This document shows positions 1-8,780 of a stretch of DNA of 64,000 nucleotides, piece by piece; position 1 is the first letter of the stretch; each line of letters opens with the position of its first letter. The DNA is from an uncultured Eubacteriales bacterium. GTDB taxonomy: Bacteria; Bacillota; Clostridia; UBA1381; UMGS1253. The position numbers and the translations under genes were made by a program. The notes below the pieces were generated by a model. It saw nothing but the letters and a program-made list of their open reading frames with translations. It did no database searches and was not told where the DNA came from. Where the stretch lies: the NCBI GenBank assembly GCA_902492065.1, contig CABUKE010000002.1, forward strand, positions 176,704-240,703. The letters are read 5' to 3'.

Positions 1-11
1 CCAAATAAGAT

Positions 12-41
12 TTGACCGGAAATACTGTTTTTTTATAGTAT
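12..41 (+). promoter_or_regulatory. Candidate sigma-A promoter for the DUF6873-ytxC pair
   Basis: TTGACC at 12-17 and TAGTAT at 36-41 are separated by 18 bases. It lies about 100 bases upstream of the first gene. The -10 element is only fair, and a sporulation promoter nearer the gene cannot be excluded. Confidence 0.4.
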
Positions 42-138
42 CAGTCTATGATGCGGCTGAAAATCGGTGACAGATTTTTTGTAATTTACCATAAAAGTTT
101 TATGTAAATAAAAAACCGAAACAAAAGAGGGGAGTCAA

Positions 139-891
139 GTGCGTGCTTTATCACTTCCATATCTACCAGAACATACCATTTTCGGCGTTCTGGTAGATTT
201 TCGAACAGACCAAAAAATTATAAAAAACATTGAAAAGCTGGGAATTGCCGTATACCGCAGCAGGGAGGTGCAAACTGTACATCCGGCCATTCAAGGGCAT
301 GCAGATATTGGATTGTGCCATGTCGGAAAAGAAACCTTTGTATGCGAACCGACACTCTATGAATATTATAAACAGCTTTTTGATGGTTTACCCATAAACT
401 TAATCGCAGGAAAATCGATTTTGACAAGTACATACCCGCAGGATATCGCATATAATGTAGCACGGATTGGAAGCTTCGCCTTCCACAACTTTTCTCATTG
501 TGACCCAAAAATAAGCGAACAGTTTAAACGACTTGGTGTACATATGATTACCGTTGCACAGGGGTATAGCAAATGTAATCTGTGCCCGATAAGCGAAAAT
601 GCACTTATCACGGAGGATGAATCCATTTATAAACATGCGGTAAAAGCCGGATTTGACGTATTAAAAATTGCAAAAGGATATGTCCGTTTAGATGGATTTC
701 CTTACGGATTTTTCGGCGGCGCAAGCGGAATGCTCGGGCCAAAATGTCTCGCTGTAACTGGCAGCCTTTGTTATCATCCAGACAGAAAGGCCATTAGTGC
801 CTTTTGCGCCAAATATGACGTAAAAATATATGAATTATCACAGGAAATTCCGGTTGACATTGGCTCTATATTGCCAATTTTTGAAGAATAG
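139..891 (+). CDS. DUF6873 family GME-fold protein
   Basis: 250 residues, starting at a GTG with the purine-rich site GAGGGG about 6 bases upstream. I recognise it as a DUF6873-type protein of the guanidino-group-modifying-enzyme (GME) fold, the fold of arginine deiminase and amidinotransferases. Visible features are the conserved stretch HADIGLCHVGKETF near residue 54, a cysteine pair in SKCNLCP near residue 145, and a glycine-rich GFFGGASGMLG loop near residue 190. No signal peptide or membrane segment is seen. The reaction is unknown: I do not see the usual C-terminal catalytic cysteine of deiminases in a convincing context. It ends 2 bases before ytxC, so the two are probably co-transcribed and it may have a sporulation-linked role. 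That link is inference. Confidence 0.7.
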   Translation: MRALSLPYLPEHTIFGVLVDFRTDQKIIKNIEKLGIAVYRSREVQTVHPAIQGHADIGLCHVGKETFVCEPTLYEYYKQLFDGLPINLIAGKSILTSTYPQDIAYNVARIGSFAFHNFSHCDPKISEQFKRLGVHMITVAQGYSKCNLCPISENALITEDESIYKHAVKAGFDVLKIAKGYVRLDGFPYGFFGGASGMLGPKCLAVTGSLCYHPDRKAISAFCAKYDVKIYELSQEIPVDIGSILPIFEE

Positions 892-893
892 TA

Positions 894-1757
894 TTGCTTA
901 AAATTGCTTGTATAGATAGGAACACACATGCCATACTAAAATTATCGCCGAAAGGATGTGAATGTGTGACGAAAACGGTATCTGTCGGGTTAGTGGAAGA
1001 AACAAAAATCAACTATATTACGTTTCAGCTTCATAGCCAGTCGGAGCTCATATTTTTTTGTGAAGATTTGGCCAATTATATTATAAATAAATATCACAAA
1101 AATTTTCTTACCTATATTATCCATAAGAATTATGGATATTTTAATAGAAGTGAAAAACAGGCCGTATTTGAATTGGCGCAAAATTTATTTTCGAACATTT
1201 ATTCTGTTGGTGAAAACATTGAACAGGCATTGATTCAAACGAAATTGTACGATTATTTTACACAGGAACAAACTGATACGATTGTATTGGAAGGATTTAT
1301 CCAATTTCGGCTCATAAATAGCTTCGAAGAGTTGGAATGGCTCGTTGACAGCGCAGTAGATGAATTTATGATTCAGAAAGAATATGAGAACTTTATATCC
1401 ATGCTGAAACAGTTTGTCAGCGCACAGGCGCCGCTTGTGCGGCTTATTCATATCTGTCCGCAAATGAGCGGACGATATGACCTCTATGATGAAAATTTTG
1501 ATGCGCTCACAGAGAGTCAGATTTTGGGGCTTGATCCGGAATCTTTTGAAGGATATGTGAATGACGATGATTTGTTGTTGTCGGCGTTAATCAGCCTTGC
1601 ACCAAAAAAAATATGGATTCATGATTTTCAAAGCTTTACAAATAAGCAGCTCTATGAAACCATGCAAAAAGTATTTCCAGAACGAATTACTATATGTAAA
1701 GGATGCAAATTATGTACCAAAAATAACATTCCAATTCAGATAAAGAACAATTTATAA
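894..1757 (+). CDS. ytxC: Putative sporulation protein YtxC
   Basis: 287 residues, close to the usual YtxC length of about 280. It has the family's alternating acidic and aromatic composition and no signal peptide. A C-terminal GCKLC motif near residue 272 could bind metal. The molecular function of YtxC is not established; the family is found in endospore formers and is annotated as sporulation-related. The reading frame starts at a TTG 3 bases after the stop of the preceding gene with no separate Shine-Dalgarno, which points to translational coupling. A bidirectional terminator follows at 1811-1836. Confidence 0.72.
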   Translation: MLKIACIDRNTHAILKLSPKGCECVTKTVSVGLVEETKINYITFQLHSQSELIFFCEDLANYIINKYHKNFLTYIIHKNYGYFNRSEKQAVFELAQNLFSNIYSVGENIEQALIQTKLYDYFTQEQTDTIVLEGFIQFRLINSFEELEWLVDSAVDEFMIQKEYENFISMLKQFVSAQAPLVRLIHICPQMSGRYDLYDENFDALTESQILGLDPESFEGYVNDDDLLLSALISLAPKKIWIHDFQSFTNKQLYETMQKVFPERITICKGCKLCTKNNIPIQIKNNL

Positions 1758-1810
1758 GAATTAGATTGATGAAGAATTACACACTCCCCCTGTTGAATAC
1801 AATAAAAAAG

Positions 1811-1836
1811 CTCCTGTAAAAATACAGGAGTTTTTT
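1811..1836. terminator. Bidirectional intrinsic terminator between ytxC and aspS
   Basis: The arms CTCCTGTA (1811-1818) and TACAGGAG (1823-1830) pair around an AAAA loop. A T-run follows at 1831-1836 and an A-run precedes at 1804-1809, so it can end both ytxC (+) and the hisS-aspS transcript (-). Confidence 0.85.
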
Positions 1837-1845
1837 ACTTTCCTA

Positions 1846-3630
1846 TTATTTTTTATCTTCTTGCGCTAGCGCAATTCCCAATTCCTTCAGTTGTTTGCTG
1901 TCAACCATATCCGGCGCATTCATCATCAGATCGGACGCATTCTGCACTTTTGGAAATGCAATCACTTCGCGGATGGAATCGGCTCCGCACAGGAGCATAA
2001 CAAAACGGTCAAGTCCATATGCCATACCACCGTGCGGCGGTGTGCCATATTTGAACGCTTCCATCAGATGCCCAAAGCGTTCCCACGCTTCTTCCTTTGT
2101 GAATCCAAGCACCTCAAACATCTTTTCCTGCAATTCAGAATTAAAAATTCGGATGCTGCCGCCGCCCAGCTCACAGCCATTCAAAATAATGTCATACGCC
2201 TTAGCCCGAACCTTCCCCGGTTCACTATCCAGCAACGCTAAATCCTCGTCCATCGGCGCGGTAAACGGATGGTGCTTTGCCACATAGCGGTCTTCTTCCT
2301 CACTGTACTCGAGCAATGGAAACTCCGTCACCCAGAGCAGGTTAAATTTATTTTTATCAATCAAATCAAGCCGTCTTGCAACTTCGCAGCGAAGCGCGCC
2401 AAGTGCGTCAAATACGACATTGTCCCGGTCTGCGACGAACAGGAGGGTATCCCCTGCCTCAGCCTGCGTCCGATTAAAAATAGCCTCAAGCTCTTCCTCT
2501 TTGAAAAACTTTGCAATTGGGGACCGAACACCGTTTTCTTCGCGTATGATCCATGCAAGCCCCTTTGCCCGGTACGTCTTCACAAACTCGCCTAGGGAAT
2601 CTATCTCCTTGCGGCTGAGCTTATCCGCACCACCCTTTACATTGATCGCCCGCACGCTTCCGCCATTTGCAACTGCACCGGAAAATACGCCAAAGCCACA
2701 ATCCTTTACCAAATCGCTAATGTTGACAAGCTCCAGCCCGAAGCGAGTGTCCGGCTTATCCGACCCAAAGCGTTCCATTGCCTCTTGGTACGGCATCCGC
2801 AAAAACGGCGTCTGCACCTCTATATCCAATGCTTCTTTAAACACACGCGCAATCATCTGTTCATTAATTGAAATGACGTCGTCAATTTCCACAAAAGACA
2901 TCTCAAGGTCAATCTGGGTAAACTCCGGCTGACGGTCTGCGCGCAGGTCCTCGTCGCGGAAGCATTTTACGATTTGGAAATACCGGTCCATCCCTGCCAG
3001 CATCAGAAGCTGTTTATACTGCTGCGGCGACTGCGGAAGCGCATAAAACTTTCCGTGGTGCACACGGCTCGGAACCAGATAGTCGCGTGCACCCTCCGGC
3101 GTACTCTTGGTCAGCATTGGCGTTTCGATTTCCAAAAAGCCGTTTTCATCATAAAAATCGCGTGCAATTTTTGCAATTTTATGCCGCAGCTCGATATTTC
3201 TCTGCATAGGGCTGCGACGTAAGTCCAGATAGCGATACTTTAGCCGCAGTTCATCTTTCACGTCGGTTTCCGCCTTAATTTCAAACGGCGGTGTTTCCGC
3301 CTTGCTCAGAATACGCAGTTCGCTTACTTTGATTTCAATCATTCCGGTCGGAAGCTTTGGATTCGGCGCGCTGCGTTTTACAATCTCGCCCGACGCTGCG
3401 ATAACAAACTCATTGCGCAGGGTTGCCGCTTTTTCAAAAATTTCCGAATTGATATCTGTATCAAAAGAAAGCTGAATAATCCCGTAGCGGTCCCGCAAAT
3501 CAATGAAAATAAGCGAACCAAGGTTGCGGTACACGTCTACCCAGCCCATAACCGTTACCGTTTCTCCAATGTTTGCTTCCGAAAGCTGCCCGCAGTAGTG
3601 CGTGCGTTTCATACCATGCAATGTGTCCAT
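1846..3630 (-). CDS. aspS: Aspartate--tRNA ligase
   Basis: 594 residues, the usual length for bacterial AspRS. It charges tRNA-Asp with aspartate in the cytoplasm. The N-terminal OB-fold anticodon domain opens with KRTHYCGQL. The class II core shows motif 2 (FRDEDLRADRQPEFTQID, near residues 217-235) and motif 3 (GGMAYGLDRFVMLL, near 540), with the bacterial GAD insertion in between. The first ATG has AGGATGGGGA upstream and is kept as start, although homologues often begin at the KRTHYCG methionine six codons later. It lies 18 bases downstream of hisS, the standard hisS-aspS pair, so both are read from the promoter at 4990-5018. Confidence 0.96.
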   Translation of the reverse strand: MDTLHGMKRTHYCGQLSEANIGETVTVMGWVDVYRNLGSLIFIDLRDRYGIIQLSFDTDINSEIFEKAATLRNEFVIAASGEIVKRSAPNPKLPTGMIEIKVSELRILSKAETPPFEIKAETDVKDELRLKYRYLDLRRSPMQRNIELRHKIAKIARDFYDENGFLEIETPMLTKSTPEGARDYLVPSRVHHGKFYALPQSPQQYKQLLMLAGMDRYFQIVKCFRDEDLRADRQPEFTQIDLEMSFVEIDDVISINEQMIARVFKEALDIEVQTPFLRMPYQEAMERFGSDKPDTRFGLELVNISDLVKDCGFGVFSGAVANGGSVRAINVKGGADKLSRKEIDSLGEFVKTYRAKGLAWIIREENGVRSPIAKFFKEEELEAIFNRTQAEAGDTLLFVADRDNVVFDALGALRCEVARRLDLIDKNKFNLLWVTEFPLLEYSEEEDRYVAKHHPFTAPMDEDLALLDSEPGKVRAKAYDIILNGCELGGGSIRIFNSELQEKMFEVLGFTKEEAWERFGHLMEAFKYGTPPHGGMAYGLDRFVMLLCGADSIREVIAFPKVQNASDLMMNAPDMVDSKQLKELGIALAQEDKK

Positions 3631-3648
3631 TGTTCCCCATCCTATCTT

Positions 3649-4899
3649 TTATTTTAAATAATTTTCGATTTTGTCAAGTTCCACGGTGACGCATTCGCCG
3701 TCGGCCATCCGCTTTAATACTGCTTTATTCTGTACAATTTCGTCATCACCAAGAACGACAACATACTTGTAACCGGACTTGTCCGCATATTTCATCTGTG
3801 CTTTCAGGCTCCGGCCCATCCGATCCTTTTCACAGGATATTCCATTTTTGCGCAAATTATAAACGAGTGTTTCTGCATATGCGTCTGCTGCCGCGCCGAT
3901 ATTGGCAACAAAAAGCTTCGGCAGTTCAGCCTCGCCAAAGGATAAGCCCTTCTGCTCCATTACCATAAGCAGCCGTTCCATACCCAGCGCAAAGCCAATC
4001 CCTGGCGTCGGCGCGCCGCCCAACTCTTCAATCAGCCCGTCATAGCGTCCGCCGCCGCAGACCGCAGACTGGGAACCAATATCGTTCGACGTAATTTCAA
4101 AAACAGTCTTCGTATAATAATCAAGCCCGCGCACAATGTCCGGATCGACGGTATACACTATCCCCATGCCATCCAGCGCAGTCTTTACCGCATCGAAATG
4201 CTCCCGGCATTCGCCGCACAAATACTCAATCAGCTTTGGAGCTTTTTTTGCGAGCGCGCCGCATATCGGCGACTTACAGTCCAGAATCCGCAGCGGATTG
4301 CGCTCCAGCCTGCTTTTACATGTATCACAAAGCTCGTCGTAATGCTCCTTAAAATACGCAATCAAAACCTCATTATATGCTTTCCGGCATTCGGGACATC
4401 CAATCGAATTGATATTCAGCGCCAATTCCTGAAGTCCCAGCTCGCTCAAAAACAGCATTGCCAGGGAAATGATCTCCGCATCAACTGTAGGTGCCTGCGA
4501 CCCGAACACCTCTACGCCAAACTGGTGAAACTCACGCAATCGTCCAGCCTGTGGCTTTTCATAACGGAAGCAGGGAATCAGATAAAACAATTTGACCGGC
4601 AAGGGCTGTGCACCCAAATTATGCTCAATGTACGCACGAGCAGCAGAAGCAGTTCCCTCCGGACGAAGTGTGATACTGCGGTTGCCTTTATCCTCAAAGG
4701 TGTACATCTGCTTTTCCACAACGTCAGTCGTATCCCCTACACCCCGCAAAAACAGCTCCGTATGCTCAAAGGTCGGCGTGCGGATTTCACCATATCCGAA
4801 CCGGCGGCACAAATCGCGCGCCCGTTCCTCAATGTATTGCCATTTATAACTGTCAGATGCCAAAATATCGTTTGTGCCTCTCGGCGCTTTTGTCAGCAT
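3649..4899 (-). CDS. hisS: Histidine--tRNA ligase
   Basis: 416 residues from the ATG at 4899, which has GGAGGAG 6 bases upstream; a longer frame to 4920 lacks its own site. A class II synthetase that charges tRNA-His. It begins APRGTNDIL and carries motif 2 (FRYEKPQAGRLREFHQFG, near residues 108-125), the histidine-specific RGLDYYTKTVFE near 258, and motif 3 (GIGFALGMERLLM near 305). A C-terminal anticodon-binding domain follows. Four cysteines in CPECRKAY and CDTCKSR plus CGECREH sit in the insertion domain and may bind zinc. It is the first gene of the hisS-aspS operon. Confidence 0.96.
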   Translation of the reverse strand: MLTKAPRGTNDILASDSYKWQYIEERARDLCRRFGYGEIRTPTFEHTELFLRGVGDTTDVVEKQMYTFEDKGNRSITLRPEGTASAARAYIEHNLGAQPLPVKLFYLIPCFRYEKPQAGRLREFHQFGVEVFGSQAPTVDAEIISLAMLFLSELGLQELALNINSIGCPECRKAYNEVLIAYFKEHYDELCDTCKSRLERNPLRILDCKSPICGALAKKAPKLIEYLCGECREHFDAVKTALDGMGIVYTVDPDIVRGLDYYTKTVFEITSNDIGSQSAVCGGGRYDGLIEELGGAPTPGIGFALGMERLLMVMEQKGLSFGEAELPKLFVANIGAAADAYAETLVYNLRKNGISCEKDRMGRSLKAQMKYADKSGYKYVVVLGDDEIVQNKAVLKRMADGECVTVELDKIENYLK

Positions 4900-4945
4900 G
4901 TATACTCCTCCAAATTCCAATTCACCATATGCTTACGTAACAAGG

Positions 4946-4969
4946 AAACTCCCCCAAATGGGAGAGTTT
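4946..4969 (-). other. Stem-loop in the hisS leader
   Basis: Between the promoter and hisS, AAACTC (4946-4951) and GAGTTT (4964-4969) extend into a G/C-rich stem. No T-run follows and I see no T-box AGGGUGGNACCGCG-like core, so it is a plain leader hairpin with unknown effect. Confidence 0.5.
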
Positions 4970-4989
4970 ACAAGTAAATGCTCTTTATT

Positions 4990-5018
4990 ATTGTATCGTC
5001 ATTTTCTGCCAAAGTCAA
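4990..5018 (-). promoter_or_regulatory. Sigma-A promoter for hisS-aspS
   Basis: On the minus strand, TTGACT (5013-5018) and TACAAT (4990-4995) are separated by 17 bases, about 90 bases upstream of the hisS start codon. Confidence 0.75.
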
Positions 5019-5032
5019 GGCTTTTTTGCGTG

Positions 5033-5518
5033 TTATCGAGGATAACACTTTTCATAATCTACCAAAGTCATGCCTTTATAACTTGTCACGTGCCGTCCTG
5101 TTTGGACATAGCTAAGTTTTTCGTATAAATGACAGTTTCCCGCTTCCTGCAAGATGGTATCTAAGCGCCAACATCTCACAGCAGGATAAAGCAGTTCAAG
5201 CTTTCGCATTGCCTCCTGTGCGATTCCCCTGTTTTGATACTCCGGCAGAACACACAGTGCGCTCACCTGACAACTTTTATCTCGCCCTTCGTGGATTCTG
5301 ACACAACCGGCAAGCCTTCCTCCAACAAGAAAACCATATGCGGCAGTTCCGCTTCGGCAAAGTTTTTGGAGTATTACTGCCTCTGTTTCCATAGCGGGGC
5401 TTGTATCGTAGTCCTTATACTTTTCCAGCAACGGTAAAAAGGCGGCCTGCTGGATATGATATATGTTTGAGACGTCCTTTTCCGTTAGCTTAATAAGCTC
5501 CAAGTCCAAATCTAACAC
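5033..5518 (-). CDS. GNAT family N-acetyltransferase
   Basis: 161 residues, typical of a single GNAT domain. It transfers an acetyl group from acetyl-CoA to an unknown amine. The acetyl-CoA loop is visible as LCVLPEYQNRGIAQEAM (near residues 88-104), preceded by strand 4 (KSCQVSAL) and followed by a C-terminal NCHLYEKLSYVQTGRH segment matching the usual NxxLYEKLGF end of these enzymes. The frame opens at a GTG that overlaps the likely ribosome binding site GAGGTG, so the real start may be the TTG at 5509. It is downstream of ysxC on the same strand. The substrate is not predictable. Confidence 0.82.
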   Translation of the reverse strand: MLDLDLELIKLTEKDVSNIYHIQQAAFLPLLEKYKDYDTSPAMETEAVILQKLCRSGTAAYGFLVGGRLAGCVRIHEGRDKSCQVSALCVLPEYQNRGIAQEAMRKLELLYPAVRCWRLDTILQEAGNCHLYEKLSYVQTGRHVTSYKGMTLVDYEKCYPR

Positions 5519-5534
5519 CTCAAAAGCTGCTTTA

Positions 5535-5558
5535 TTTACATAATATAATTATGGTAAA
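5535..5558. repeat. AT-rich imperfect inverted repeat
   Basis: TTTAC-ATAAT and ATTAT-GGTAAA form an imperfect palindrome between the ysxC stop and the GNAT gene. It could be a weak terminator or an operator; nothing further can be said. Confidence 0.3.
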
Positions 5559-6158
5559 TTAATACTCATCTTCACTGGTACGCAATAGGTTGATGATATC
5601 CCATACTGTAATTTTCCCCTCATCCTCCTTTATAGAAAACGGCACCAGCAAATCCTCCTCCGTCAGTTCCAGCTCTGTATGGATCATCTCAAGATTTTCC
5701 TCAAGCTGGCGCTTTGAGAGCTTGTCCGTTTTTGTCGCAATGACAACGACGCTTTCCTGATAGGAACGAATCCAATCCAGCATTTGTCTGTCGTCCGCCG
5801 ACGGCTTATGTCGGCTGTCAACCAGCAAAAACACCTGATAAATCTGCTCGCGCGCGGTCAAATACGTGTCAATCATCTTTCCCCATTGCTTAATCTCCGC
5901 CTTCGAGCGGCTCGCATAGCCGTATCCAGGCAAATCGACCAGAAAAATTGTATCGTCAATGTTGTAGAAATTGATTGTAGCCGTCTTGCCCGGTGTACCG
6001 CTTACCCGCGCAAGCGATTTGCGGTTGAGCAATTTGTTAATCAACGAGGACTTCCCCACATTGGAACGCCCTGCAAACGCAAACTCCGGGATTCCCGACT
6101 TTGGATACTGTGCCGGGCTTACCGCAGAAATCTCAATAGAAGCATTATGAAGATTCAA
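5559..6158 (-). CDS. ysxC: Ribosome biogenesis GTP-binding protein YsxC/EngB
   Basis: 199 residues, a single-domain Era-like GTPase needed for 50S subunit assembly. G1 is GRSNVGKSS (near residue 31), G2/switch I is SGTPGKTATINFY, G3 is DLPGYG (near 75), G4 is TKTD (near 142) and G5 is PFSIKEDEG. The start is a TTG preceded by GGGGGAAGGGG; no ATG is available at a sensible position. The lon stop is 26 bases upstream, and lon-ysxC is the order known in Bacillus and Clostridia, so both probably share the lon promoter. Confidence 0.95.
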   Translation of the reverse strand: MNLHNASIEISAVSPAQYPKSGIPEFAFAGRSNVGKSSLINKLLNRKSLARVSGTPGKTATINFYNIDDTIFLVDLPGYGYASRSKAEIKQWGKMIDTYLTAREQIYQVFLLVDSRHKPSADDRQMLDWIRSYQESVVVIATKTDKLSKRQLEENLEMIHTELELTEEDLLVPFSIKEDEGKITVWDIINLLRTSEDEY

Positions 6159-6184
6159 TGCCCCTTCCCCCTTATCGTTTTCAT

Positions 6185-8608
6185 TTATTGTTTCATCGGC
6201 TGCGGTTTTGCCCCTTCCGGATAACCAGCATATGGCACAATAGGCGTTTCCTTTGCCATTTGAAGCTTAAACCCGCGTTTTTTACTCTTTGAAAGCGCGA
6301 TTGCCAATACTTCATCGAGCGTTTTTACCGGAACAAATTGAATTGCATGCTTCACCGTGTCGGACAGTTCGTCAAGATCCCGCCTGTTTTCGTCGGGGAT
6401 AATCACCGTTTTGACACCCGCCCGATAGGCTGCGAGTGATTTTTCCTTCAGTCCGCCAATCGGTAGAACCCGACCGCGCAGCGTAATCTCCCCTGTCATA
6501 GCAACGTCAGAACGCGCGCTGCGGCCGCTGAGTGCAGAAACGACGGCACATGCCATTGTGATACCGGCCGACGGTCCATCCTTCGGCACAGCGCCTTCTG
6601 GCACGTGAATATGAATATCCGTTTTTTTATAAAACTCCGGCTCAATCCCAAGCGTATCCGCCTTCGAGCGGATATAGCTGATTGCAGTACGCGCGGATTC
6701 CTTCATCACATCGCCAAGCTGGCCTGTCAGTTCAATCCGTCCGGTGCCCGGCATAACATTAACCTCAACGGATAGCGTGTCGCCCCCTACGCTCGTCCAC
6801 GCCAGACCACGCACTACGCCGATTTCATCTTCTTTTTCTATCTTATCATAGTGGAATTTTTGTTTTCCAAGATAGGTTTCCAAATTTGCCGGTGTAACGA
6901 TAATGCTACGCTTTTTATCAGATACAATCGCTTTGGCAGCCTTTCGGCAAATGCTTGCCAGCTCGCGTTCCATGCTTCGTACACCGGCCTCACGTGTATA
7001 ATGCTCAATGATTTCCAAGATGGTTTCATCCTCAATAAGAAGCTGGCTCGGCTTCAGCCCATGCCGCTTCATTTGCTTCGGAATCAGATGCTGCTTTGCA
7101 ATATTGAGCTTTTCCTCGCTCGTGTAACCACTGATAGAAATGACCTCCATGCGGTCCAGCAAAGCCGCCGGAATCGTATCCAGCGTATTTGCTGTCGTCA
7201 CAAACATTACGTGCGACAAATCAAACGGCACTTCGATATAATGGTCGCGGAAAGCGACATTCTGTTCTGCGTCGAGCACCTCCAACATTGCCGCCGCTGG
7301 GTCGCCACGAAAATCATTCCCCATTTTGTCGATTTCGTCGAGCAGCATTAGTGGATTATTACTTTTTGCGTTTTTCATTGCGTTCATAATGCGGCCCGGC
7401 ATTGCACCGATATATGTTTTCCGGTGTCCGCGGATATCGGCCTCATCCCTTACACCGCCTAAAGAAATGCGGACATAGTTACGCCCAACTGCCTCCGCAA
7501 TCGACTTTGCAATTGAGGTCTTCCCGACGCCGGGAGGCCCGACAAAGCAAAGAATTGGCGAAGTTATATTTTTGGCAAGTTTCCGAACAGCCAAAAACTC
7601 CAAAACACGCTCCTTTACCTTATCCAACCCATAATGCTGTTCGTTCAAAATTCGCTCAGCCTTTTTCAAATCAAAGCGTTCCTTTGTCGTGTTATTCCAC
7701 GGCAATTCCAATACCGTGTCAAGATAATTGCGAATCACCGCACCGTCTGGTGAACCGGACGAAAGCTTCACCAGCTTGTCCGCCTCTTTGATTAGTTTAT
7801 CTTCGGTCTCTTTACTTAAATTCTTTTCTTTAATTCTCTTTTTATATTCCGCTATTTCCGCGCCTACGCCCTCTTTGTCCCCAAGTTCATCAGAGATTGC
7901 CTTGAGCTGTTCGCGCAGATAGTATTCCCGCTGATTCTGGTCGATCTGGGATTTTACTTTTTCAGATATGCTTTGCTCTAACCGAATAACTTCTATTTCA
8001 TTTTTTAATATCGCAATTAGCTTCGTTACACGGTCAAAAATTCCTTCGCTTTCCAAAATCGCCTGCTTGTCCGTGTATTTCAAATTGATATTAGAAACAA
8101 TCACATCGGTGATTTTTGTAACATCATCAATTGCCATAATGGACATCATAGATTCGGAATTGATTTTATTGTTATAGGAAAAATACTGCTCAAATGTTTC
8201 CCGAAGCTGGCGGAGCAGAGCGTCCTCAACAATCTTGTCCTCGTGTTCCGCATCGCTCATTTCGTCTACATAGCAAACAAAGTACGGTTCGTCGCAAACA
8301 ATTTCAGAAAGCTTTGCCCGGCAAATACCCTCCACCAAAATCCGGACAGAATCGCCAGGAAGTTTGACTACCTGTTTGATTTTCGCAATAGTACCAACCG
8401 TGTATAAATCCTCTATAGTGGGATCATCTACTTCAATGTCGCGCTGCGCCACAAGAAAAATCGTCTGGTCGCCAGCCATTGCTGCCTCAAGCGACCGAAT
8501 CGACTTTGGCCTGCCCACGTCGAAATGCGTAATCATATATGGAAATATTACAATCCCGCGCATGGCCATCATCGGTAATTGTTTTTCATAGTTTCTTTCA
8601 AACTCCAT
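6185..8608 (-). CDS. lon: ATP-dependent protease Lon (LonA)
   Basis: 807 residues, normal for LonA. A cytosolic AAA+ serine protease that degrades damaged and regulatory proteins. It has an N-terminal substrate domain and a coiled-coil linker, then Walker A GPPGVGKT (near residue 355), Walker B LLDEIDKMG, and a C-terminal S16 protease domain with the catalytic serine in PKDGPSAGIT (near 673) and a lysine about 43 residues later in GGLKEKSLAAYRAG. The start ATG follows AAGGAG. It has its own promoter and is cut off from clpX by a terminator, so it is a separate transcription unit although adjacent to tig-clpP-clpX. Confidence 0.97.
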   Translation of the reverse strand: MEFERNYEKQLPMMAMRGIVIFPYMITHFDVGRPKSIRSLEAAMAGDQTIFLVAQRDIEVDDPTIEDLYTVGTIAKIKQVVKLPGDSVRILVEGICRAKLSEIVCDEPYFVCYVDEMSDAEHEDKIVEDALLRQLRETFEQYFSYNNKINSESMMSIMAIDDVTKITDVIVSNINLKYTDKQAILESEGIFDRVTKLIAILKNEIEVIRLEQSISEKVKSQIDQNQREYYLREQLKAISDELGDKEGVGAEIAEYKKRIKEKNLSKETEDKLIKEADKLVKLSSGSPDGAVIRNYLDTVLELPWNNTTKERFDLKKAERILNEQHYGLDKVKERVLEFLAVRKLAKNITSPILCFVGPPGVGKTSIAKSIAEAVGRNYVRISLGGVRDEADIRGHRKTYIGAMPGRIMNAMKNAKSNNPLMLLDEIDKMGNDFRGDPAAAMLEVLDAEQNVAFRDHYIEVPFDLSHVMFVTTANTLDTIPAALLDRMEVISISGYTSEEKLNIAKQHLIPKQMKRHGLKPSQLLIEDETILEIIEHYTREAGVRSMERELASICRKAAKAIVSDKKRSIIVTPANLETYLGKQKFHYDKIEKEDEIGVVRGLAWTSVGGDTLSVEVNVMPGTGRIELTGQLGDVMKESARTAISYIRSKADTLGIEPEFYKKTDIHIHVPEGAVPKDGPSAGITMACAVVSALSGRSARSDVAMTGEITLRGRVLPIGGLKEKSLAAYRAGVKTVIIPDENRRDLDELSDTVKHAIQFVPVKTLDEVLAIALSKSKKRGFKLQMAKETPIVPYAGYPEGAKPQPMKQ

Positions 8609-8657
8609 TGTGTTCTCCTTTTTGTATCATGCTTTCCTCTTTCGGTCAGATAGTTTT

Positions 8658-8686
8658 ATTATACGACATCCTTTATATCATTTCAA
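8658..8686 (-). promoter_or_regulatory. Sigma-A promoter for lon-ysxC
   Basis: On the minus strand, TTGAAA (8681-8686) and TATAAT (8658-8663) are separated by 17 bases. It lies between the clpX terminator and lon. I see no CIRCE or clear CtsR heptad repeat next to it. Confidence 0.75.
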
Positions 8687-8736
8687 GTTGTAGTATTGCC
8701 AAAAATCTCTCTGACTATGAGAAAAGCCAGTTGATA

Positions 8737-8768
8737 AAAAACAGCGCCCAACTTACGAGCGCTGTTTT
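8737..8768 (-). terminator. Intrinsic terminator after clpX
   Basis: AAAACAGCGC pairs with GCGCTGTTTT around an 11-base loop, and on the minus strand the stem runs into a T-rich tail. It ends the tig-clpP-clpX transcript. Confidence 0.8.
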
Positions 8769-8780
8769 AATCGACTTGTG

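Noticed and set aside
4920..5018. T-box riboswitch in the hisS leader
   Set aside because: Only one short hairpin is present. The leader is too short for a specifier stem and there is no T-box core or antiterminator/terminator pair.
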